NCBI RefSeq assembly: GCF_023701485.1
Contig: NZ_JAMQBK010000017.1
Span: forward strand, 1 to 64,000
Source: Aporhodopirellula aestuarii
GTDB lineage: Bacteria > Planctomycetota > Planctomycetia > Pirellulales > Pirellulaceae
Direction: 5' to 3'
DNA length: 64,000 nt
The notes under the pieces were generated by a model. That model was not told the origin of the DNA and did no database searches. It saw only the letters and a program-made list of their open reading frames with translations. Below, in pieces: positions 29,003 to 36,842 of the stretch. A program made the position numbers and the translations under genes. Position 1 is the first letter of the stretch; every line of letters starts with the position of its first letter.

Positions 29003-29182
29003 ATGGTTCTAGTCCGCTTTGTGCTGTTGGCGTTGCTGACGCTGCCACTTTTTAGCACCGTCGGTTGTGGCGGTAGCAGCGAACCGCAGCTTATTGAAGG
29101 CGCCGTCATGGATAACGGCGGTATGTCGGAAGCTGAACTCAATAACGAAGTCCCGCCCGAAGAGACGTCAGGCGCCTACTGA
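29003..29182 (+). CDS. Small lipoprotein partnered with DUF1559 copy 3
   Basis: A 59-residue protein read by eye: MVLVRFVLLALLTLPLF, lipobox STVGC, then a short acidic tail (GAVMDNGGMSEAELNNEVPP) ending TSGAY. An ATG 12 bases upstream is in the wrong frame and stops at once. Position, size and lipobox repeat the arrangement after the other two DUF1559 genes, though the mature tails share little sequence. No domain is recognised. The terminator at 29219-29260 closes the unit. Confidence 0.75.
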   Translation: MVLVRFVLLALLTLPLFSTVGCGGSSEPQLIEGAVMDNGGMSEAELNNEVPPEETSGAY

Positions 29183-29218
29183 GAACTCTGAAGAAGGTTC
29201 GACAACTAATGACCACGT

Positions 29219-29260
29219 CAATCGATGCCTGCAAGCGTTTTGCAGGCATCGATTGTTTTT
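29219..29260 (+). terminator. Strong rho-independent terminator
   Basis: A perfect 16-bp stem, caatcgatgcctgcaa (29219-29234) and ttgcaggcatcgattg (29240-29255), with a five-base loop and a following T5 run (29256-29260). It ends the DUF1559 copy 3 / small lipoprotein unit. Confidence 0.92.
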
Positions 29261-29380
29261 GCCGGACTGAGGATGATTGGGCCGCTTCCTACCGGCCACT
29301 TTGATAGCATCCGGTGGGAACCGGACCTACGTGTTTGACGGAGAAGGTCTCGCGTCGCAATTGATCGGGCATCTGCGATC

Positions 29381-32300
29381 TTATCCGTGGTGTTGCAACA
29401 GGTCGATCGTGGAATCGCTCTGCCGTAATAGTTCATCTAGCGCGAGGTCGTATTCGTCTGCCTGTGGTACTTCCGAGGGGAAGATCACTGCGTCCGCGAT
29501 CTCAGCTACCGCAGGACCCGGCATCTGAACGAATTTGCTTGCTGCCAGTAACTCGTCTACCACCCACTCTTCTTGGAACGTCTTGGTTGGTTGAGCGGTG
29601 GAAGCAAAATTCGCCAGAGGAGCGACCGGTTCGGGCTCTGCGGTCGGTTGAGTCGCCATTGCGTCATCTCTGTTGAGACGATTGATGACGATTAACGCGT
29701 CAAGTTCAGTAACCAATCCACTGGCGTTGACGTCGAGGTAATAGAACCTCGGCCCGGAATTACTCGGTGTCCCACCACTCGATAGCAAGTTCAATCGATT
29801 GATGATCACGAGGGCGTCCAAGGCGGTTACAAATCCGTCAGCGGTCGTGTCGGTTGGCAGGAAAATGTTCGTGGATGCATTGATCGACAACGCGGCTGAT
29901 CCCGCCGACGAAGTGACGGAATAAGTCCGCTGAGTGGTTTGGGAGGGCAGCACGATCGCGTACGTTTGACCGCTGATCAGGCTCGCCGTCACCGTCGCCC
30001 CGTTCTGGCTTCCGATCGGATTGGTGGTGGAATCAACGATCTGCATGGAGTCGGCTGGTGGCGTGAAATTTATCGGCGAAACCGAGAGTGTTGTATTGCT
30101 AACCGCTCGAAAGATAATCGCCGTCGGGTTCGTCGACGCGGGAATGGTTTGTGTCTGAGCCACTGACGTCGGTTGAACGATGTTGACGCGGTATTCGCTA
30201 ACGTCATCGTTGCGTATCACACCTGTTGCATTCCCATTCTGGATGACGGTATTGCTGCTGGCGTTGGAGAGGGTAACGACGAAACTCTCGTCGGGTTCCT
30301 TCAGCGAATCCCCGACGACTGGAATCGAGATCGATTTGGTTGTTTCTCCGCTCAAGAAATTCACCGTGCCACTGGGGAACACACCGCCAGCAAAGTCGGC
30401 CGCGTTGGCTGGGCTCGTGCCTGTGCCTGTTACGGCATACGAAACCGATGCTGCACCCGAAGTGTTGCCCGCTCGGGTGACGGTGAACGTGTAATTGGTC
30501 ACTCCGCTGTTGCCTTCATTGCGATCGGCATTGGTCGCTGCGATCGAAAGCGTGGACGATGGCGTATTGTCGTCATCGCGGATGATGCCCTTCGCGGACG
30601 CGTTGGCGATTGTCGCGCCATTGGTCGGGTTGCTCAGCGTGACCGTGAATTCTTCGTCATTTTCGACTGTGAAGTCACCGGTTACCTGGATCGTAATCGT
30701 TTTGGATGTCTGGCCGCTGAAGAAGATTACCTGGCCGCCGGGAAACGTGTTGCCGTTGAAATCACTCGCCGTTGCGGGGGCACTTCCGCTGCCGATGACA
30801 GTGAAATCCACCGACACAGAACTGCTCGTATCGCCGGTGCGAGTGACGGTAAACGTGAATGGAGTTGTGCCTGTGTTACCTTCACTGCGGTCGGCATTGG
30901 ATGCGGCGATGGACAGGATAGGAACCGGGGGAGTGTCATCATCGCGGATTATGCCCGTTGCCGTGGCATTCGAGATCACGGCACCGCCAGTTGGATTACT
31001 GAGCGTGACCAGGAATGACTCATCGGCTTCCACGGTGACGTCGCCGCGAACCGGAATCTGAACAGTCTTTGATGTTTCGCCGTCGTTAAATTGCACGCTT
31101 CCACTTGGGAACACGCCACCAACGAAATCGGATGCGTTGGCTTGATTCGATCCTGTCCCCGAGACGGTATAGTTCACGATGACAATCCCAGACGTGACGC
31201 CGCCACGCGTGACGTTGAATGTGAAGAAAGTGGTGCCGGTATTGCCTTCGGCTTGATCCGCTGCCGCCGGGGCGATCGAGAGACTAGGTACCGGGGCGGC
31301 GTCATCGTTGCGGATGGTGCCGGTCGCCGATGCGGTCGAAATCGTCGCACCGCCGGTAGGATTCGAAAGCACCACGAGGAATGTTTCGTCTTGCTCCTGG
31401 ATCACGTCACCGCTCACCGGAATGGAGATCGTCCGCGTGGTCTCGCCGGCAGCAAACACGACGGAGGCCGAAGGAAGTGATCCACCGACGAAGTCGCTGG
31501 CGCTAGCAGGGTTGGTTCCCGAACCAACGACGGTGTAGGTGGCGGACACGGCACCCGCGGTACTTCCGCTACGGGTGACGGTGAAGGTGAAGTTGGTCGT
31601 GCCGCTGTTTCCTTCGTTGCGGTCGGCGTTCGTCGCGGAAATTGCCAAAGTTGGCGGGGCAATCTGGTCGTCATTTCGGATCATTCCGGTTGCCGACCCG
31701 GTCGCAATTGTGGCTCCACCGGATGGGTTACTGAGCGTGACGGTGAACGTTTCATCGCTTTCAACGCTTACGTCCCCAGCCACGTTGATTGTAATGGTCT
31801 TGGATGTCTGGCCAGCGAAAAAAGTTACCTGCCCAGTTGGCAGAATACCGCCATTGAAGTCACTGGCGGACGCCGGATTGGATCCACTTCCCGAAACGAC
31901 GTAGTCAACCGTGGTGCCGCCCGAGGTGTCGCCGCTGCGAGTGACCGTGAAGGTGAACGGGGTGACGCCACTGTTGCCTTCATCGCGATCCGCATTCGTT
32001 GCAACAATCGCGAGTGACGGAGTGGGAGGTGTGTCGTCGTCGCGAATCGTTCCGGTTGCCGAAGCGGTTTCGATGACGGCTTGGCCTGATGGATTGCTCA
32101 GCGTGACGGTAAATGTTTCGTTATCTTCGATGTTGAAGTCACCCGAAACATTAATGGTGATCGTTTTCGACGTCTGACCACTAAAGAACGTTACTTGCCC
32201 GGAGGGCAGCACGTTTCCGTTGAAGTCGTCCACGTTTGCCGGGGAAGAGCCACTGCCGGTGACGGTGTAGTCGACCGTCGTCGCACCCGACGTATCCCCG

Positions 32301-32947
32301 CTACGAACAACGGTGAACGTGAACGGGGTCGAGCCACTGTTGCCCTCCTCTCGATCTGCGTTCGTCGCCGCAATCGCCAGAGTCGTCGGTGGGGGAGCGT
32401 CATCGTCCCGAATCGTGCCTCCGGCCGTACCGTTGCCGATCGAAGAACCGCTCGACGGGTTGGTTAGGTTAACGGTGAAAGTCTCGTCGCTCTCGACGAT
32501 GCGGTCACCGGTGACGTTGATGGTAATCGTCTTCGAAGTCTGCCCGGCAAAGAAGAGCACCTGACCGCTTGGCAGCGTGTTGCCGTTGAAATCATCGACG
32601 TTCGCGGGGTTGGCACCGCTGCCGGTCACAAAATAGTCCACTGTGGCCGATCCACTCGTATCTCCGACACGGCTGACTTCGAAGGTAAACGAAGTCGAGC
32701 CGGTATTCCCTTCTGGTCGGTCGGCATTTGCTGCCGCGATTGTCATGACGGCTAACGGACGGCGGTCCTCCAAACACTCGCCGAGAAGCCGATGAAAACG
32801 AGAACGGTTTCGACGAGATCGTTTGCTCAACGCCCGTCGTTCGCCGATCGCCCAATGAGCGATGTGATTGATTTGACGCCTGCCAAACACGCTATTTTCT
32901 CCAAAGAAAAAAGTACGCTGGTGCCTAACGAGAACGATCGAATTCAC
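29381..32947 (-). CDS. Large surface protein: LEPR-XLL-like N-terminus, seven Calx-beta repeats, dockerin-like end
   Basis: An 1188-residue protein. The N-terminus is basic and carries LLGECLEDRRPLAV (about 54-67), a variant of the planctomycete LEPR-XLL signal. Seven tandem Calx-beta domains of about 120 residues follow (each starting NADR-x-EGN-(T/S)-G and containing SKTITI, ETFTV-x-LSNP and GTIRDDD), covering roughly residues 68-920. After a beta-rich linker come two dockerin type I-like calcium loops (DGFVTALDALVIINRLN and GLVTELDALIVINRLN), common at the ends of planctomycete giant proteins. Start is GTG at 32947; a later start is possible. Probably exported and calcium-binding, in adhesion or envelope structure. 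The repeats are also tandem at DNA level (about 360 bp). Confidence 0.87.
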   Translation of the reverse strand: MNSIVLVRHQRTFFFGENSVFGRRQINHIAHWAIGERRALSKRSRRNRSRFHRLLGECLEDRRPLAVMTIAAANADRPEGNTGSTSFTFEVSRVGDTSGSATVDYFVTGSGANPANVDDFNGNTLPSGQVLFFAGQTSKTITINVTGDRIVESDETFTVNLTNPSSGSSIGNGTAGGTIRDDDAPPPTTLAIAATNADREEGNSGSTPFTFTVVRSGDTSGATTVDYTVTGSGSSPANVDDFNGNVLPSGQVTFFSGQTSKTITINVSGDFNIEDNETFTVTLSNPSGQAVIETASATGTIRDDDTPPTPSLAIVATNADRDEGNSGVTPFTFTVTRSGDTSGGTTVDYVVSGSGSNPASASDFNGGILPTGQVTFFAGQTSKTITINVAGDVSVESDETFTVTLSNPSGGATIATGSATGMIRNDDQIAPPTLAISATNADRNEGNSGTTNFTFTVTRSGSTAGAVSATYTVVGSGTNPASASDFVGGSLPSASVVFAAGETTRTISIPVSGDVIQEQDETFLVVLSNPTGGATISTASATGTIRNDDAAPVPSLSIAPAAADQAEGNTGTTFFTFNVTRGGVTSGIVIVNYTVSGTGSNQANASDFVGGVFPSGSVQFNDGETSKTVQIPVRGDVTVEADESFLVTLSNPTGGAVISNATATGIIRDDDTPPVPILSIAASNADRSEGNTGTTPFTFTVTRTGDTSSSVSVDFTVIGSGSAPATASDFNGNTFPGGQVIFFSGQTSKTITIQVTGDFTVENDEEFTVTLSNPTNGATIANASAKGIIRDDDNTPSSTLSIAATNADRNEGNSGVTNYTFTVTRAGNTSGAASVSYAVTGTGTSPANAADFAGGVFPSGTVNFLSGETTKSISIPVVGDSLKEPDESFVVTLSNASSNTVIQNGNATGVIRNDDVSEYRVNIVQPTSVAQTQTIPASTNPTAIIFRAVSNTTLSVSPINFTPPADSMQIVDSTTNPIGSQNGATVTASLISGQTYAIVLPSQTTQRTYSVTSSAGSAALSINASTNIFLPTDTTADGFVTALDALVIINRLNLLSSGGTPSNSGPRFYYLDVNASGLVTELDALIVINRLNRDDAMATQPTAEPEPVAPLANFASTAQPTKTFQEEWVVDELLAASKFVQMPGPAVAEIADAVIFPSEVPQADEYDLALDELLRQSDSTIDLLQHHG

Positions 32948-33586
32948 TAACTGCCGATTTCCGGCTGATTCCTATTATTACATCAAATGCTTTTCGATCC
33001 TCGAATTTTTTCGTCGAGTGTCACCAACTGACGACTCAAAGATTGGCATTTCGTGTGCCGAACGACGCTGTCTGGTTGTTTTTGCCGGTGCCATGAACCA
33101 CAGACACCCAACTGTCGCGGGCCGGTATTCTGCCGTCATGACGCCAGCGATCTCTCGGCGGCGGTTTCGAAATCGCTGAACCGTCAAACCGCTTTCTTGA
33201 TCCACGAATCAGCGGGTCGATTGAGGCGAGGGGCAAACGCCAGCATCTGCATCACCTGAACTGGATGATGTGACAAGCCGGGCGGTATGGAGGCGGTTGA
33301 GTCAATTGAGAAAGTTGCGTTTGTTGCCGTTGCTCTGAGCCTGGACGACAAGACCGCGAGTCTGGACGACGAGAATGCCCGGTTGCCAAGCCCGCGTCGG
33401 CTGTGAATCGCATCGCCAGTATTTATTGGGATATCTGCCCGCCCAGCCTGCTTATGGCCGCCTACCGCTGCCACTATGCAGCGTTGTCGATTGCGGATAC
33501 GAAACGCTGAGCACATCCGATACGAAGTGAACGAATTCTTCGCCATTCCCGCAGGAGACGCTCGCCTCTGATCCAAAGCGATTCAA
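32948..33586. other. Gene-poor intergenic region
   Basis: About 640 bases between a minus-strand and a plus-strand gene. A minus-strand frame (33184-33576) has no motif and no ribosome site. A plus-strand stretch near 33335-33390 encodes a repeated SLDD peptide before a stop and may be a gene remnant. No RNA gene or repeat is recognised. Confidence 0.4.
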
Positions 33587-34255
33587 ATGATGATTAAAAA
33601 CAGTCCGCTAAAACTCAATGTCTCCTATCGCGGCTATCCATACCGTTTGGTGAGCTTTGGCATCTTCAGCGTTATTGTGTACCAATTCACTTACTGGGGA
33701 GTGACGTCTTGGGGGGTGGAGGCGATGGGCCGCGAGAACGGCCTCATCGAAAATACTCAAGTTGTGTTGGCGACTGTCACGGCGTTGTGCCTATTTTATG
33801 CCGCTTTGATCGCAAAGATTGGTCAAGCCGGATTGGTCGCATGCGCGTCAATGACTGGCTACGCGGCGGCGCGCGAAGCGGACACATTCTTCGAGATGTT
33901 TTTCTTTGATGACGCCTACAAGTGGTTGGTCGGGTTGCCACTGCTACTGGTCACCCTGGTCACCATTTTCCGGTTGCGACGGACGTTCATCAAAGAGTCG
34001 TTATGGTTCATGCAACAACCGGCTGCGACGCTTTTTGTGATCGGAGGCGTCTTTCTGTGTGGGTTTTGTCAGATCCTGGATCGACCCGATATGTGGGCCA
34101 GTGCTGGTCGTCCCGAACAGATGCAGCCGACCAAGGAGCTGATGGAAGAACTCGCCGAGCTCTTTGCCTATCTGTTGCTGGCGTACTCGGGGGTAGAGAC
34201 GATCATCGTGGCACGTTCGACTCACGTAGGTCGGTCTCTCGGGACGTCGGTTTAA
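33587..34255 (+). CDS. Six-helix integral membrane protein of unknown function
   Basis: A 222-residue inner-membrane protein with about six hydrophobic segments (around 21-42, 55-76, 80-98, 110-130, 142-164, 186-208). Charged residues lie near the membrane (MGRENGLIENTQ, AAREADTFFEMFFFDDAYKW, MEELAELFAYLLL), suggesting a transport or sensing role, but I recognise no family. The last dozen residues, THVGRSLGTSV, are encoded by sequence matching the intergenic repeat at 18186-18210, so the natural C-terminus seems to have been replaced when the repeat inserted. It is followed by the repeat and then the Na/Pi cotransporter on the same strand. Confidence 0.65.
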   Translation: MMIKNSPLKLNVSYRGYPYRLVSFGIFSVIVYQFTYWGVTSWGVEAMGRENGLIENTQVVLATVTALCLFYAALIAKIGQAGLVACASMTGYAAAREADTFFEMFFFDDAYKWLVGLPLLLVTLVTIFRLRRTFIKESLWFMQQPAATLFVIGGVFLCGFCQILDRPDMWASAGRPEQMQPTKELMEELAELFAYLLLAYSGVETIIVARSTHVGRSLGTSV

Positions 34256-34310
34256 TCACCGCGGGATATTAAATGTAGTGCAACGGCGAGAGCCATCGGG
34301 AAATGCGGGG
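34217..34310 (+). repeat. Diverged copy of the cacgtagctcggtc / palindromic module
   Basis: tcacgtaggtcggtctctcgggacgtcggtttaatcaccgcggga aligns with 18187-18229 and runs on into gcaacggcgagagccatcggg, a decayed palindrome arm. The first 39 bases are coding for the preceding membrane protein. The rest of the gap to 34668 has no recognisable feature. Confidence 0.65.
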
Positions 34311-34668
34311 CAGGCCGGCTCGCGCGGGAATCGTTCATCACCGCATACTGCGAACGAACGTCCACCACTACCAACCACCCGAAAAGCCCGTTGCGGTGGA
34401 ACACGCGGACCCATGCTCGTGAGCCTGCTGCGCGGTCCAAAGCTCCTCCCTGTGTAGGTGAATCGCTCACCTTCGCTGGCGGGGTGGGCTTGCGGGGGTT
34501 ACGGTTCCGCAGCGATTCACACCGTGATTTTCACTGAAAACAATCAGGGAAACCGTTTTCGCGGGTCGCAAACTCAACCAACCGCTCGTTTTATGGTTCG
34601 TTGCCAAAACCGTTCGACAGATTTACACTCTCCAATCTTCAGCGATTTTTAACAAAAGCTCCCCAGTA

Positions 34669-36369
34669 TTGAACGGCGGTATAGTGGCCTTTTCCTCATT
34701 GATCGAACTGGTTTTCACGCTCGCTGGTGGGTTAGGGATTTTTCTGTTGGGCATGAAAAACATGTCTGACGGGATGCAAGCCGTCGCCGGAAATAGCTTG
34801 CGGCGGCTGATCGGTGCCGTCACGAACAACCGATTTCTAGCGTCCATTGTTGGCGTGATCGTCACCTGCATCGTCCAATCAAGTTCGATCACCACGGTGA
34901 TGGTGGTGGGCTTCGTCAACAGCGGGGTCATGGGATTGGCTCAGGGGATCGGCGTGATCATGGGGGCCAACATCGGTACCACGATCACTGGATGGATTTT
35001 GGTGCTCAAAGTCGGCAAGTATGGGTTGCCGATCCTGGGATTTTCGGCGTTCGCCTATCTCTTTTCCAAAGGTGATCGTTGGCGATACTGGGCGATGTTC
35101 TTGATGGGCATCGGGATGGTCTTTTTTGGGCTGGAACTCATGAAGGAGGCCTGCTCGGCGATTAAAGACGTGCCGGACTTCGAGGCTTGGTTCGCCAAGT
35201 TCAATGCAGACAGCTACGTGGGAGTGCTCAAGTGCGCGGCCGTCGGTTGCATCCTCACAACGCTCGTCCAGTCTTCATCGGCAACGTTGGGAATCACGAT
35301 CTCGCTGGCGACCCAGGGGGTCATCTCCTATCCGACCGCTGCCGCCTTGGTGCTTGGCGAAAACATTGGTACCACCATCACCGCTTTTCTCGCGTCGTTG
35401 GGCACGACTACGCATGCTCGGCGGGCCGCGTATTTCCATGTGATCTTCAATCTCTTTGGCGTGTTTTGGATCACGCTAATTTTCCAGTGGTACATTCGCC
35501 TGATCCAGTCGATTGTTGGGGTAGATGTTGGCCAGTCCGTGATGGTGGACGGGAGTGCAACCTATCCAAATGTTGTGGCGGCGATCGCGGCGACGCATAG
35601 CGTTTTTAATGTTGCCAACACGCTTTTGTTTCTGCCTTTTTTGCAACCGATGGTTCGCTTCCTTGAATGGGCGGTGCCTGCGCGAGCCTACAAGGAAAAG
35701 CCTCGGTTGACGGATCTCGATGTGCTGATCCTGGAAACGCCTTTGTTGGCGATCGAACAATCCCGTAAGGAAATCCTCAAAATGGGCGACGGTTGCCTCA
35801 AAATGATGGATTGGTTGTTGGAACTGATGAACGCAGACGAACCCGACAAAGTGCTCGCCGATCGCTTGAAGCAACGTGAACGCGTGCTGGATACCGTTCA
35901 AGACGAAGTCGCCGAGTTCATCACCGGACTTCTCTCCTCGGGTAATGTTTCTCATGCGACAGCGGAAGAAGCGCGGCGTCAGTTGCGGCTTGCCGACGAG
36001 TATGAGTCGATCAGTGACTACATCGCGAACCTGGACAAGTTCGACCGCAAACTCCGGCGAGATGGTTTCCGTTTTAGCGAGTCACAGCGTGCCGATTTGG
36101 CGCAGCTCAATCGCCACATCACCGAATACGTTGCCGCTGTCCATGAAGGGCTGGCGAACGGCAATCGGAATATCGCGGCGGCCACGGGGCCTGCTGTCAC
36201 GCGGATCCGTAGCGAAATCAAATCGCTGCGTCGTAAGCACTTGGAAGAGCTATCCACGGGACCGATGGCACCCGTGATCAGCGTCGCGTTTTTGGCGGCG
36301 CTCAACGCGTATAACCGCGTCCGCGATCACTCACGCAATATCGCGGAAACGATTTCTCAAGATAAATAG
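34669..36369 (+). CDS. Na/Pi cotransporter family protein with PhoU-like C-terminal domain
   Basis: A 566-residue membrane protein of the NptA/Na-Pi cotransporter II family (PF02690 twice). The two inverted halves each carry the QSSS signature (70-73 and 201-204) and the GANIGTT / GENIGTT motifs (99-105 and near 229-235). Residues from about 345 on form a soluble helical PhoU-like domain (KEILKMGDGCLKMMDWLLEL ... SDYIANLDKFDRKLRRDGF). It imports phosphate using the sodium gradient. No ATG lies at the right place: TTG at 34669 and GTG at 34684 are the candidates, the latter with GGCGG four bases before. An alkaline phosphatase gene lies convergently 474 bp downstream. Confidence 0.9.
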   Translation: MNGGIVAFSSLIELVFTLAGGLGIFLLGMKNMSDGMQAVAGNSLRRLIGAVTNNRFLASIVGVIVTCIVQSSSITTVMVVGFVNSGVMGLAQGIGVIMGANIGTTITGWILVLKVGKYGLPILGFSAFAYLFSKGDRWRYWAMFLMGIGMVFFGLELMKEACSAIKDVPDFEAWFAKFNADSYVGVLKCAAVGCILTTLVQSSSATLGITISLATQGVISYPTAAALVLGENIGTTITAFLASLGTTTHARRAAYFHVIFNLFGVFWITLIFQWYIRLIQSIVGVDVGQSVMVDGSATYPNVVAAIAATHSVFNVANTLLFLPFLQPMVRFLEWAVPARAYKEKPRLTDLDVLILETPLLAIEQSRKEILKMGDGCLKMMDWLLELMNADEPDKVLADRLKQRERVLDTVQDEVAEFITGLLSSGNVSHATAEEARRQLRLADEYESISDYIANLDKFDRKLRRDGFRFSESQRADLAQLNRHITEYVAAVHEGLANGNRNIAAATGPAVTRIRSEIKSLRRKHLEELSTGPMAPVISVAFLAALNAYNRVRDHSRNIAETISQDK

Positions 36370-36842
36370 CAGGCTGACGAGAGTCTTTTGGTAGATCTGT
36401 CGCTTGATGCTGAGTACGGTTTCCACTTTCAAGCCAGGCTATCGCTGGAGCGGCAAAGATTCGTCGCGGACAAGACGCGTCGCTCTCCCCTCTGCGTTTA
36501 GTCGGATCCAGTGTTGCGTGGACGGTCAGTCACGATAGTGACGATATGCAATAGCCACGGACGTGAGTCCGTGTTTTGGAAAAACGAAACAAAGCCAAGC
36601 GAGTCACAGAGACGTTAATCGTTTTGGTGCTTGTTTTAGCGGAACGGCGCGAGCCGTCCGGTCCCGAGTCATCGGACGGCTCGCGCCGTTCCGCTACATG
36701 GGAAATCTCGCAGTAGTTAAATCAATGTCCCGTGCGACGACACAGAGAATGTGCGCGGGCAAAAATGATCCACCGTCAGCGGGATCTGTCAACTCGGATT
36801 GAAAACTTCCCCTGCCCCAATCCGTGACAGGTCGGTCTGCTT
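36370..36842. other. Convergent intergenic region containing repeats
   Basis: No gene. Two repeats are present: ccacggacgtgagtccgtg with flanking gttttggaaaaacgaaacaa (about 36553-36592), an inverted copy of the 46050-46100 family, and the palindrome at 36638-36695. The rest is unremarkable. Confidence 0.55.
36638..36735 (-). repeat. Palindromic repeat module, inverted copy
   Basis: Perfect 23-bp arms, agcggaacggcgcgagccgt onward (36638-36660) and the exact complement (36673-36695), with a 12-base loop. The flank cgcagtagttaaatcaatgt (after 36708) is the reverse complement of the flank at 18201-18230, so the module is in the opposite orientation. It lies between convergent genes. Confidence 0.85.

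Noticed and set aside
30173-32564. Long plus-strand frames opposite the Calx-beta protein
   Set aside because: They are reverse readings of the tandem Calx-beta repeats and begin and end with the repeats; no independent motif or ribosome site.
33184-33576. 130-codon minus-strand frame between the Calx-beta and membrane-protein genes
   Set aside because: No ribosome site, no recognisable motif, atypical composition.
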